The translations under genes were made by a program, and so were the position numbers. From Hormiphora californensis (Eukaryota; Ctenophora; Tentaculata; Cydippida; Pleurobrachiidae): 64,000 nt of DNA. Shown piece after piece: positions 1 to 45,425 of this stretch. The stretch's first letter is position 1. Every line of letters begins with the position of its first letter. Location: positions 6,338,179 through 6,402,178 of the forward strand of contig CM035359.1 in the NCBI GenBank assembly GCA_020137815.1, written 5' to 3'. The notes beneath the pieces were generated by a model that was not told where the DNA came from, ran no database searches, and saw only the letters and a program-made list of their open reading frames with translations.

Positions 1-745
1 TATACCATAGGCAGAAGAGAGACCGAATTACCCTCCCCTAACGGTGATTCGTGTCACGTATCCAACTAGACCATAGGCGATAGAGAGACCGAGATAGAGA
101 GCGAGTTAGAACTGAGAGGGTGAAAAATCAGAATCATGGACAACTAAAGGAGTATGGTATCCTCTATCCATGATATCCTCTAATGAAAAGCGGACACCAT
201 TTGACAATGAGACCTCATCGTTCCCGATACGTGATTCTCTACCGCTATACATATTCTCCATTAGTCTTTCCGTATCGATCCACGGTTCAGTATTACGCTC
301 CAGTTGCAGATTGGAGGCTGGCTCCAGTTTCTGGCGCCAGCCTCCAGTCTGCAACTGGCGCAAGCTGACAGGTGAACCACCCAACCACTTGGCTCACCTA
401 TCATAGTATCGTGTGTAATTCCGCTCTACTGAATCGTGGATCAATATATAAAGACTATTGGCAAATAGCGGTAGACATCAGTAATCACGTATCGGGACCG
501 ATTAGGTCAAATCATAGGTAACCGCCTTTCATTAGAGGATATCATGATACGTGATACCATACTTGATCTCTCGACTCTCACCTTTCTAACTCTAACTCTC
601 TATCTCCGTCTATCAACCGCCTATGGTTTAGTTGGATACATGGCACGAATCACTATGATTCGGTCTCTCTACCGCTTTTGGTAGAGACCGATACGTGAAA
701 AGAAACACTATTAGGGGAGGATGATTCGGTCTATCTCCCGCTTTA
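1..745. repeat. Large imperfect inverted repeat (MITE-like)
   Basis: The first about 200 bases recur inverted at about 520-745. Both arms carry the theme ACCATAGGCGGTAGAGAGACCGA, seen here in variants, plus GATACGTGATACCATA and CATTAGAGGATATCATGA. The arms contain several shorter copies of the same motif, so the element looks built by repeated inversion. No credible coding frame lies inside. The left end may extend outside the window. Confidence 0.7.
299..357. repeat. Hairpin inside the left-end palindrome
   Basis: CCAGTTGCAGATTGGAGGCTGG pairs with CCAGCCTCCAGTCTGCAACTGG around a short spacer, with one mismatch per arm. It forms the centre of the larger inverted repeat. Confidence 0.75.
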
Positions 746-934
746 GTCTAGTTGGATACGTGATCCATTGCAGCCTTTTATTGCAGCCTTTTATTAGGAG
801 CGAAGTTCTACTCACCTGCTACATATACATAGTAAATAGTGTGGACGTATATATTTTTTGAGCATATATATATACTGTGTGATTTTAAATGACTGGGACT
901 GGTATATCGCAAATTGCGTGAAAACTATGGCATC

Positions 935-1250
935 TTTCAACTTCAAATTTTGGGACATGATAAAACTAAGTTGTAGCAATTTTCTCCTAGTTTTACAGCA
1001 AATTTCAATGTTCCTGAATGAATCTATTGCCAAAAAACCTCCTCCCACTTTACACGGTCATATCTCTGGAGTCTAATGAGATAGGGAGTTCAAATTTTTA
1101 GAAGAGACAGATAAGACGATTTTGAATGGTTTATCTGCTTTATGATTTGCTAACTTTTACCATTTGTTCGCAGGAGTTGTTTAAAGTGATGTAACACGCT
1201 CTAATTAGGCGAAATTTGGGTCATTTTACCCCTCAAAGATCACATGTCCA
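935..1250. repeat. Half-copy of the element at 61138-61660
   Basis: The phrases TCCTGAATGAA, CCAAAAAACCTCCT, a TATCTC-AGTCTAATGAGATAG-like segment and CAAAGATCACAT occur in the same order as in the left arm of the inverted repeat at 61138-61660. Only one arm is present here, so this reads as a truncated, diverged copy. No gene is visible between 800 and 1500. Confidence 0.4.
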
Positions 1251-1525
1251 GCTGCTTCTAGTGGGCTAATGAGGCCTCGGACACGCATACGTCACGTGTT
1301 ACTGCAGCTCTACAGCTATCCTTTTCCATCTTGAGCCAGCAGACATGATCATGGTGTCTGGAAGTGGTAACAAGCTGTAGAAAACCAGACAGACTAGATG
1401 CTCTCTCCTTCTGTCACTCTCTCCCTTTCTCGTTACAAGGTCACGTGACTGGAATTGGGATCTCGACATGACCCCCCCCCTCCCCTTCCCGAAAGGAACA
1501 CAATGAACTAAAGAATAAAACTTAC

Positions 1526-3867
1526 ATTGTCCTCTCCCCAGGCCATAATCATCAGCATGACCACTTCTAGGTTGTCTTTGTAACTGTAGATATCTGCCAA
1601 ACTGGAGTCATCTGGAATAAATGTTGGTTAAGAAGTCACCAGTTACAAAATTGAAACCTGGTATCAGTTTTCAGTGAAAACTGGTGTCAGTTTCTCTTTG
1701 GAGTGCTGACACGCTACTTTCAATGCAATTCACATCGATCACGTGATCGAAAATGTCGCACGCAGCATGGTTCACCAGGATCAGGAGTGTCCCAGCTGTC
1801 CAAAAAGGCATAGCAGGGTTAGAATTCGAAAATGACATTTTGGTATGTACTAGCTAATCGGTAGACGGACCTTTTTTGTCACGTTATTGTCAGGGACAAC
1901 GGTGAGTGTTTGATGTGGTAACCATGTGGTAACCATGGTAACAACTTTCATAGTAACCATGGTATCAACAACTTACGGACAGTCGAGATGGGCCAGAAAT
2001 CAGATAAAGATTTACAGGAGGCATCGGCATTGGGAAAATCCTTGTTTGTCTTGAACAGCACATACCTGCAGGCTGGGGGACAGATCGTTTATAAATAGAG
2101 TAACAGAGTGATACAGGAAACTACACGAACTATTATAATACTATGTACTACTATACTAACGAACATCGCTTTACCTCAAATTCAAAATTAGGGGGGGGGG
2201 GGTCCAGCCCTAAAAAAGCTAAGCCATCGGCCAAAATTAGGGTACCTTTACACGGTCGCTTGTAGTGGGAAAACGGTAATGGAAAACGGAGGTACAGTAA
2301 GTACGTGCTGAACACATGCACTTTTTGCCGCGCGTTATGCAAATTGTGCGTCTCGTTACTGTATTTCCATTGTACGGTAAAACGACTACAAGCGGCGCTG
2401 TTATCTTTTTTAAAGCTTTTTTAGCTTTTTTAAGCTTTTTTTGTGCCCTTTTTCAAGACATAGAAAATAATTTTGATTTTTTTAAAGAAAATGGGGGCTA
2501 AAAAACTAAAAAACGCCATCGAGCAAAATCAGGGTACCTTTAGCTTTTTTAGGGCTGGACCCCCCCCCCCCCCCCCCCCAAATTATGTAGTACCAAATCT
2601 CTGAGATTATTGCAACAAAACTACAAAAATTTACTAACTTGCAACACTTACTTGCAATAGCGTTTTGACCCTTTACCAATCCCGTAATTTTCTTGGCGTC
2701 AAGGTAGAAAGATTTTTCCTCAGTCGTTCCATTAATAGTTATATTGAATGTAAAATTCTCGTTCGCGTCATACCCTTCGTTTATGTTCTTCATCATCCCT
2801 GTTGTCTCGTGGTCTGATCCCGTATCATGATCATCCCATTTCTCCCACTAAAGAAAGAATAGTTTCAGTTTTGGCCCGGCTACGTGAGGAAAATAGTGCA
2901 AAAAACGTCCGTTTTGGGAAATAATTTTCAAGTTTACATTTACAATTCTAGGATGCTCAGAATGGCCTCCTCCGTAAGCCTCCTCCATAAGCGAGGTGAG
3001 GCTGTCCGAGGCGCTTAAAGTGCCGACCTGACAGGCTGCGTAGCATGGCAAGCCAGGTTTGACAAGTTCATTGATTGTCAGCTTTTACACCGGGCCGAAG
3101 GCCCGGTGTGAGCTAACACGAGTCCGAAGGGCGGGCGTAATCGAGGGGCTTAAAGTCCGAGGGGCTTAATATCAAGTGCCGACCGGACAGGCAGTGAGAG
3201 TGGACAGAATCAGAATTGGACAAGTTTGTTGGAGGTAGTAGAGATTAGTTCTATGAGCATTTTGCCTTTTTGCCGGTCAAAATCGACCCATCCATCGCTG
3301 ATATATTTTTGTTACTCTCGGGGAATTCCTGCTGCACTGGATCAATATTTATCAAACAGGATAGAAACAATCCTTGTGTTTCACTAACACATTCTTTAAA
3401 TTTTTAATATGCTGACTTGCATTGCTCTGCTCCTGTGCATGGACATTTCAACCTCACTGCTTATATTTAGAATGTGTTAGTAAAACACGAAGATTGTTTC
3501 TATTCTGTTTTATACATTAACTGATCAAACAGGAATTCCCCGAGAGTAACAAAAATATATCAGTGATGGATGGGTCGATTTTGAGCGGAAAAAAGGCAAA
3601 ATGCTCATAAAACTAATCTCTACAACCTCCAACGAAATTGTCTAATTCTGATTCTGTCCACTCTCACTTTAAGCTTGCCAGCGCAGCGATGCAAAAATAA
3701 TTCGTGGTTAAATCAAGAAACCAATCAAGATCACGAAAACATCTCACCCCCCCCCCCCCTTTACTTACGTCAGTATCATAGTCTTCTAATTTTTTCTTCT
3801 TCTTTTTTTCTTTTTTGGCACTGCAGATTGCGAAGATAATGGCAAGGATTAGAAGAAGTTTGATCAT
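1526..3867 (-). CDS. Secreted C-type-lectin-like protein, partial gene model
   Basis: Four exons are visible on the minus strand. Exon 3769-3867 starts at ATG 3867 and encodes a signal peptide (MIKLLLILAIIFAICSA) followed by a lysine tract and an acidic end, with donor GTAAGT. Exon 2652-2847 encodes an acidic, Asn-rich stretch with NFT, NIT and NGT glycosylation sequons. Exon 1977-2065 contains ADASCKSLSDFW. Exon 1526-1611 contains SSLADIYSYKDN. The last two join in phase and resemble the central part of a C-type lectin-like fold (C-x-x-x, then LA-I-S-x-E/KDN). The step from 2652 to 2065 does not keep phase, so an exon is probably missed in between. The WIGL-type core and final cysteines would lie downstream, before 1526 or outside the window. 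The coding is inferred; fold assignment is tentative. Confidence 0.5.
2190..2580. repeat. Inverted-repeat element with poly-G and poly-C ends
   Basis: The left end reads G-run, GTCCAGCCCTAAAAAAGCTAA, then CCAAAATTAGGGTACC. The right end is its inverse with GGGTACCTTTAGC and TTTTTTAGGGCTGGACC followed by a long C-run. It lies in an intron of the C-type-lectin-like gene. The homopolymer ends of about 12 and 18 bases are at risk of length error. Confidence 0.6.
3192..3668. repeat. MITE, GTGAGAGTGGAC family, copy 1
   Basis: Terminal inverted repeats GTGAGAGTGGACAGAATCAG and its inverse flank about 480 bp. An inner pair follows (AATCGACCCATCCATC, then CCGAGAGTAACAAAAATATAT). Related copies are at 49602-50031 and 60347-60817. 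No transposase frame is present, so it would need a partner in trans. Confidence 0.8.
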
Positions 3868-3899
3868 CACGAGTTGCCTTCAGGTACAGCGTATAGAAG

Positions 3900-4531
3900 C
3901 GTCTTGTTGGGTCTGAATAACTGGGATCAGAGAAGAGGACACAAAACAGCTGAAGTGGGGGAGTAAGATTTGGGGGCTGATTTAAATACTATCTAGTATT
4001 GAGTGGGTGGGAAAGCGAGAAAAGAAGATAAACAAAGATAGAGAATATAGACAATAGGGGAAAGTTGGATAAAATGAGATTTTAATATTTTTGATGAGGG
4101 GATTATAATATTTTTGTTCGCTTTTTTTTCAACTCAAAGAGATTTTATTCCTCCGGGCTTTGTTATATTATATAATCCTAAACCTCCCCAGAGCTAGGGT
4201 GAGAGAGAGAGTCTTAAGTAATCTAAGCCTCATGAAATCCTGTAAAAGAGATACTCTTGCTTTGAATTTATTTATTATAATAAGCAGCTCTCTTCTAATT
4301 TTCTTTGCTGAGTAGCAAAATTTCAAGAGGTACTAGGTAGGGGTAGTACCCCTGGGGTACTGGGTAGTTAGAAGAATAAAGATGCATATATCAATGATAT
4401 GATCCGAGTTTTTTTCCCGACCGTTTTGGACAAAACTATGATAATATTTTTAACGGTGCTCGAAAGAAAGTTAAATCAAAAATCGGTACAATTCATAACA
4501 CATTACATAACACACAGAATGCATCCCCCTT
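3900..4531. other. No gene seen; AT-rich spacer
   Basis: This stretch lies between the first exon of the C-type-lectin-like gene and the large palindrome. It holds a short GA run (4201-4212) and T-rich blocks. I see no exon with matching splice sites; the promoter of the lectin-like gene would be expected at its left edge. Confidence 0.5.
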
Positions 4532-7316
4532 TAAGGGTACACCTGGCGTTTTTCATCATCGAGTGCCCAACCAAATGACTTCACCAGGGTTTAGGTCATA
4601 CAAAATGGACCTCAAATATGCAATTTTAGCCCTAAAGTCGAATTCATATTTTTGCTACAGCCTATTTTCAAAGTGGCGTTTTTTCAATTTTTGTTGAAAT
4701 TTTTAACCTCAGGACCACTTTTTTTGAGATAGAAACATTAAATTCTCGGAATGTGAAGAGAATATAAAGGTGAATAAGCCCAAAGAAGGATTTTTAAAAT
4801 GGAGCTTATTTCTGGCCATGAGAACGGTTTACTTTTTTGCGTCTTTGACACGCTGGCCACGGTGCCCCTGAAGGACGTTCAACCTCGACCGAGTCCCCCA
4901 GCAAAACGAACGGTTGTGTGACCTAAAGGGGACCTCTGGGAACTACGCAGGACCGTGGGGGAAAAGATATAAAAGTAGCCTAAAAAATTAAAACGATAGA
5001 AAGATAGCTATCGTTTTTTTCACTTTGAAAATACGACATTTCTTTTAAAAAAATTCTTGATCAGGAAGATACAAGTGTCTCCCACCTATTTTTTGACGTA
5101 GAATCGAATGCCGTTGAAGCCAAATCTCTAAAATGTTGGAAAAATGGTGAAAATCGCGTTTTTAGGTGTTTTTTGGTGAAAAAAGCGTTCAAACTGGTAC
5201 TAGATGATGAGATAGAGTCCCAAAAGTATGACAAATCGCTTTTTTGGGACATATTCGCCCTAGAAGCAGATTTTTATGAAAATCTGGTACAGCGCCTATC
5301 CTCTGCATACTTTTAAAGAAGGTGAATATTGCTCTAATTTAGCCAATTTTGAAGAAAAGTCATCCAAAACAGTACTAGATGATGAGATAGTGGCCCAAAA
5401 ATATAACTAATCGATTTTTTGGGTCTTTTTCGTCCTAGAAACGAATTTGAATGGCGGCCGGATGATAAGTTTCCTCTCGGTAGGCCTCTGAAGTAGGTGG
5501 AAATAGCCAAAATATAGCGATTGCGGCAAATGAATGTGAATAAACGTTTACCAAACCCACTTTAGCATCATGTATGACCTATCTCTGGGCTACTGGACTA
5601 TGCAAGAGCCATACATGATGCTGAAGTGGGTTTGGTAAACGTTTATTCACATTCATTTGCCGCAATCGCTATATATTTTGGCTATTTCCACCTACTTCAG
5701 AGGCCTACCGAGAGGAAACATATCATCCGACCGCCATTCAAATTTGTTTCTAGGACGAAAAAGACCCAAAAAATCGATTAGTTATATTTTTGGGCCACTA
5801 TCTCATCATCTAGTACTGTTTTGGATGACTTTTCTTCAAAATTGGCTAAATTAGAGCAATATTCACCTTCTTTGAAAGTATTCAGAGAATAGGCGCTGTA
5901 CCAGATTTTCATAAAAATCTGCTTCTAGGGCGAATATGTCCCAAAAAAGCGATTTGTCATACTTTTGGGACTCTATCTCATCATCTAGTACCAGTTTGAA
6001 CACTTTTTTCACCAAAAAACACCTAAAAACGCGATTTTCACCATTTTTCCAACATTTTAGAGATTTGACTTCAACGGCATTCGATTTTACGTCAAAAAAT
6101 AGGTGGGAGACACTTGTATCTTCCTGATCAAGGATTTTTTTAAAGAAATGTCGTATTTTCAAAGTGAAAAAAACGATAGCTATCTTTCTATCGTTTTAAT
6201 TTTTTAGGCTACTTTTATATCTTTTCCCCCACGGTCCTGCGTAGTTCCCAGAGGTCCCCTTTAGGTCACACAACCGTTCGTTTTGCTGGGGGACTCGGTC
6301 GAGGTTGAACGTCCTTCAGGGGCACCGTGTGGCTGAGAATGTTCCCATGCTTCATTAGAGATGAAAATCTGGAAATAGTTGCTCAAAACGATTATCTATG
6401 TGGCCCAAAAATTTTGGAACTTTCCCGTCAAAGATGTGGTGTACAGAGCTTGTTTTGTGAAACCTGTCTTTTTGAAAAAGAGGGAAATTCCCTGTATCTC
6501 AAAAACGGATGATCGTAGAGACCCGGGACCAAGCTTAATCGATTCAGAAGGTCCGATTTTGGGGGTGTCTTCTGAGAGACATTTTGCTCTTACTCCAACC
6601 GTTTTTGCTGTAATTGCGAAAAAGGTATCAGCAAGTAAGGGGGAAATCAGCCCGAAGCAGGCTACTGGAATAGAGTTGTCCCCCCTTTTCATAAAATTGG
6701 TTTTTTGCAATTACAGCAAAAACGGTTGGAGTAGGAGCAAAATGTCTCTCAGAAGACCCCCCCAAAATCGGACCTTCTGAATCGATTAAGCTTGGTCCCG
6801 GGTCTCTACGATCATCCGTTTTTGAGATACAGGGAATTTCCCTCTTTTTCAAAAAGACAGGTTTCACAAAACAAGCTCTGTACACCACATCTTTGACGGG
6901 AAAGTTCCAAAATTTTTGGGCCACATAGATAATCGTTTTGAGCAACTATTTCCAGATTTTCATCTCTAATGAAGCATGGGAACATTCTCAGCCAGCGTGT
7001 CAAAGACGCAAAAAAGTAAACCGTTCTCATGGCCAGAAATAAGCTCCATTTTAAAAATCCTTCTTTGGGCTTATTCACCTTTATATTCTCTTCACATTCC
7101 GAGAATTTAATGTTTCTATCTCAAAAAAAGTGGTCCTGAGGTTAAAAATTTCAACAAAAATTGAAAAAACGCCACTTTGAAAATAGGCTGTAGCAAAAAT
7201 ATGAATTCGACTTTAGGGCTAAAATTGCATATTTGAGGTCCATTTTGTATGACCTAAACCCTGGTGAAGTCATTTGGTTGGGCACTCGATGATGAAAAAC
7301 GCCAGGTGTACCCTTA
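4532..7316. repeat. 2.8 kb compound nested palindrome
   Basis: The outer arms 4532-4856 and 6992-7316 are inverted copies of about 325 bp starting TAAGGGTACACCTGGCG. Between them lie two further, adjacent palindromes. Palindrome B runs from 4858 to 6329 and turns near 5564-5612; its arms include GCGATTGCGGCAAATGAATG and the inverse. Palindrome C runs from 6330 to 6994 and turns near 6640-6690. Every base thus belongs to some inverted pair. The longest open frames, 5863-6162 (minus) and 6379-6780 (plus), are mirrored in the opposite arm and have no family signature, so I do not call genes. The layout suggests inversion-duplication of a foldback element. Confidence 0.85.
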
Positions 7317-8020
7317 ATAAAGCAATAATTGTTCGTATTAACTAATAATACAGATTGTAGAATCTGCAGGAATGTTGTACAAAACTTACGTGACCCAGCA
7401 CGGACAAAAAATCTATTTTTATGAACAGTCAAGTTCCAAAAGCATCCCTCGAGAGAACGCTACTAGTAGTAGTACTGGTTACCATGGTGACCATTATCTA
7501 TGGGCAAGAGAACGCTACTGGAACCTAGGTATGTCCATTAATCCTAAAAACCACAACCCCTTTATACCAACATGTGGTTTCTTACTAGAGGGTATCAACC
7601 CTGAGAAGAGGTACAGAGTGTAGGACCTGGGGAACGAGAGTACCACCTTCCCCCTCCACCTCGACAGAGATCTGATTTATGTTATAGACACCTGCAGATG
7701 AAATAGTTTTATGTTGTAGACACCTGCAGAGGATTTATAGTTTTGAATTTGATAGACGACCCACTTTTGGAAAAAAATTAATCAGACCTAATCGGACTTC
7801 GGAGGAGAAACAAGTTTCAAACTTTTCAACACTACTTTAAACAAATTAATTTGAGTTTTAGGATAAAGCTGATGTAACAGCCCACGAGGGGCAGAAAGAA
7901 AATGGTAAATACGGATAATGAAGAAGAAGCAACTCCTCGGATTTACCTGGCAGCTCATCCTGGGAAACCGGCTACTGATATTGATAGGAGGAATGTCAAC
8001 GACTGCCAAAGTGATACAGT
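7317..8020. other. Spacer without a firm gene call
   Basis: A plus-strand frame of 83 codons (7372-7623) has no recognisable motif and no codon pattern that convinces me. A second frame from ATG 7902 runs to 8117 and might be the 5' part of the ORF1-like frame that follows, in a different register. A GGTTACCATGG palindrome half-site is at 7479-7490. Confidence 0.3.
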
Positions 8021-8023
8021 ATA

Positions 8024-8953
8024 TTGGGTAAAAGACTTGTTGTCGGATTGTTCAGGTTTGGATACAGTTTGGATACAGTTTGGATACAGTTTGGATACAG
8101 TAACCCAGAGGCAGTGAGATATGGAACTGGTCCTCCACCAAGGTCTACATGGGATGATTTGGAGGTTCCGTCTGCGAGCAAGCTTAATACGCTGTCGAAG
8201 AAAAAGCTTTTAGATTTTACTAAGAGGGCGTGTGGTATTTTCCTTGAACAGACATTTCCACTAATTCAAAAGTTGCGTGACAAGGGTTCTGAAAGTATGA
8301 TGGTGAGAGAGTGCGAAAAGGAGCTCAGACAACATGGAAAGGAGCTAATTAAAGCTCAACGAGACCTCGTAGCGGCACAAGAGGAACTACTCAATATCCA
8401 GAGGCAGTTGCTTGAGAAGAGGGAGGTTGAGATTACAGCTGTGCAGTCAACGGCACAGCAAGAATTGAAGAGCTTCGCATCCGTTTTGGAGAAAGAATGT
8501 GCCTCGGCTCTGGCTCCAAGGAAGATTCAATCAGCGATTGTGGCTGCCTCTGAGGACCGTGGGTGCAACATCATCATCCATGGCCTGGAAGAGTCAATAA
8601 ATAGTAGCGTGGAGCTTGAAACTCAAGTTGAGTCTCTTCTTGTTGAGCTAGGAGAGACTCAGAACGTGAAATCAGTGGAGCGCATGGGAAGGCAGTCTTT
8701 AACTGTTAGACCAGTGAAAGTCGTACTGAAGAGCAGAGACGCTCAGATGTCGATCCTGTCGAAAAAATCCCGACTAAAAAGGACCGGCAAGTTCGATAAA
8801 GTCTACATTTCGCCTGACAGGACTTTGGAGGAACGAAATGAGAGAAGACAGCTTGTTGATCGACTGAAGGAAATGGTTCAAAGGTCTCCTGGAAAACACT
8901 ACTTCATTCGTGGGAAGGAGGTGGTGGAAGCACCAGGGACTACTGAGAATTGA
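8024..8953 (+). mobile_element. Orphan LINE ORF1-like coding frame
   Basis: An open frame of about 310 codons ends with TGA at 8951-8953. It has no ATG at its first position; the first in-frame ATG is at about 8297, so the true start is either there or upstream through an indel. The middle is a coiled coil rich in Q, E, K and L. The C-terminal half has the hallmarks of ORF1 proteins of CR1/L2-like non-LTR retrotransposons: NIIIHGLEES, RPVKVVLKSR, VYISPDRTLEERNERR and a HYFIRG-type end. These proteins bind RNA and help reverse transcription. No ORF2 (endonuclease or reverse transcriptase) follows. A 12-bp direct repeat (TTTGGATACAGT, about four copies, 8055-8102) lies near its 5' end. It could be a 5' fragment, a domesticated frame, or an element whose ORF2 was deleted. 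Confidence 0.6.
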
Positions 8954-9039
8954 AATTAAATTTGTTGAGTTTAGAAGTGGTGAGCGAGGAAAGGACAGTT
9001 GAGTTGAAAGGTGGTCATTTGTTTGATAGCCTCAATTTA

Positions 9040-9068
9040 TTTTCAAGTTTCAAGTTTCAAGTTTCAAG
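9040..9068. repeat. Short tandem repeat (CAAGTTT)n
   Basis: Four near-perfect copies of TTTCAAG follow the ORF1-like frame. This may be a decayed 3' tail of the retroelement. Confidence 0.55.
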
Positions 9069-9243
9069 TCTACCCTAAATAAAATAATATCGCTCACTGA
9101 TCCCAGAAAACTTCCAAAACTGGCCCTTTCTCACCCAAATGACTAACTTAGTTAGGCCAGTTAGCTGTTAATCTACCCCAAGCAATGGAATAACCAGGTA
9201 ACAAATGGGGCAATTAACTAATAGTTAATTAACTAACAATTAA

Positions 9244-43856
<34,613 letters not shown>

Positions 43857-44017
43857 CACAAACCATCAGCAACGCTAGAAAAGGTGTGGATGAAATATAG
43901 AGTATATCTATGTGGTCAAGTACTATATTGACTTAATAGGCCAGGTATAGTAGTAGGGAGTTGGGGGAAGGTGGTATTGAAAGTGACAGAAGAATGTACC
44001 AAGCATTAATTTCCATT

Positions 44018-44492
44018 TTAATGTTTGTAACAAGCATCGTACACAACACATTCCTCAACAAACTCCTGAAACTCTTCAAACGACACAGTCCCCTTTCCAT
44101 CCTTATCCAGCTCCGTGAATATGGCCTCAGCCTCACCCGTACTAATACCAACATTTAGTTCCCTTAATCTCCTCACAAAGTTTGTCCTGTCCACTTCGTC
44201 CTCGCAGCGGGTATCAAGAATACGGAATGCCTCCCTGACACTGTCAGTCTTATCCGAGAAAACAGGTTTCCAGGAGTGATGTAAATTCATCGAAATCAAT
44301 GGTTCCCGACTTATCAGCATCGAACTGTTCAACCAGCTTGGTGAGTCGAGTTGAGGGGATATCTGCATTTAGTTTCTGGAGAACGCACCCTATCTCCTCC
44401 AAGCACATAACTCCATCCCCGTTACGGTCGAAGGTGTCGAAGATGGTTCGAAATATCTCATCTTCCTCATTATCCTCTTTTCGATCAGCCAT
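44018..44492 (-). pseudogene. Calmodulin-like four-EF-hand protein, one frameshift
   Basis: A single exon starts at ATG 44492 and ends at TAA 44018-44020. EF-hand 1 has the loop DRNGDGVMCLEE, EF-hand 2 DADKSGTIDFDE, EF-hand 3 is degenerate, and EF-hand 4 has DKDGKGTVSFEE with Lys where Asp, Ser or Asn is usual at position 5. The length (about 158 residues) fits calmodulin or troponin C. After LLETC the frame runs into a stop at about 44250, while the second half continues in the next register, so one base is extra near 44265. A real break, an assembly error and a programmed shift are all possible; I see no slippery site. Calcium sensing would be the expected role. It lies between TRAPPC8 and a receptor, all on the same strand. 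Confidence 0.7.
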
Positions 44493-44684
44493 AATATAAC
44501 AGAACGCAGCTCAACAACAATAGCACGTACAGCAGAACGGGGTAACTCGGTAAACAAGGCTTTCTCATCAAATACGCACTGTATACACGTTACACACTGA
44601 TCTCTTCAATGTATATCTCTATTTCTCTCTTTTTCTCTTTCCTTTATATTCTATTTTCTCTCTCTTTTTCCTTTATATATCTCT

Positions 44685-44727
44685 CTGTCTCTCTCTCTCC
44701 CTCTCTCTCTCTCTCTACCCCTCTCGC

Positions 44728-44763
<36 letters not shown>

Positions 44764-44771
44764 ACTCTTTC

Positions 44772-44813
<42 letters not shown>
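44685..44813. repeat. (CT)n microsatellite upstream of EF-hand gene
   Basis: CT-rich tract with TAT and CCC interruptions, about 200 bases before the EF-hand start codon. Confidence 0.9.
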
Positions 44814-44816
<3 letters not shown>

Positions 44817-44989
44817 AACATTCTGGCATTCAAAGTACCTCAATAGTCTCACTATCTATCAACTAGCTTTTATAATGTTATTCGAGTTATGAGTGCACTT
44901 TTGGTACACTGCAATGCCAATCAATATCTTTTACTTTAAAGTTTGAAGACTTTTACTGGGGAGACTTAGATTTGCATATTAATATGTAT

Positions 44990-45186
44990 AAAGTCGAACC
45001 TCGATTTACCAGACCTCGATTTACCGGACCGTATAAGTTTTTCCCTGTTTTAAAGCATTGCATGTTAAACAAAACCTATAAATATGTATACCGTCCCAGT
45101 TAAAGTATTGTAAATTACCGTGTGGCGTGTATTACCTAGATATATCCTTCCCCGATAAATATCACGGTAAATCGAGGTTTGACTAT
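44990..45186. repeat. pogo/Tigger-like MITE, diverged copy
   Basis: AAGTCGAACCTCGATTTACC and GGTAAATCGAGGTTTGACTA form the ends. The text matches the other pogo/Tigger-like elements with changes, so this copy is older or from a sister family. Confidence 0.65.
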
Positions 45187-45425
45187 TTTTATAATATATA
45201 CTGCGAAAGCCAAGGGTGGGGCGTTCTTACTGATTATACTATAAATGAACACCTTGCTTTTTTAGTAACAAAAAAAATAAAAAGGGGGCTGGGCGACCGG
45301 GGAACGATTTATTCGCAACAACTAATAAATAGTTCTAGTCGGTCAAAGTCACGGTTTCTATTTTGAATACCCACTGGAAATATTGGTAACCATGGTAACA
45401 CATTCTTCAGGGTAACTATAACAAT

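Noticed and set aside
1526-1611. Assignment of this exon to the TRAPPC8 C-terminal region
   Set aside because: NLEVVMLMIMAW resembles the family block NIVILWKAY at first sight, but exon 28 at 11179-11291 already supplies that block in the right order and phase. This exon joins in phase with the C-type-lectin-like exon at 1977-2065.
5863-6780. Frames of about 100-130 codons inside the large palindrome
   Set aside because: The same peptides recur in the mirrored arm and have no family motif. They are explained by the inverted repeat.
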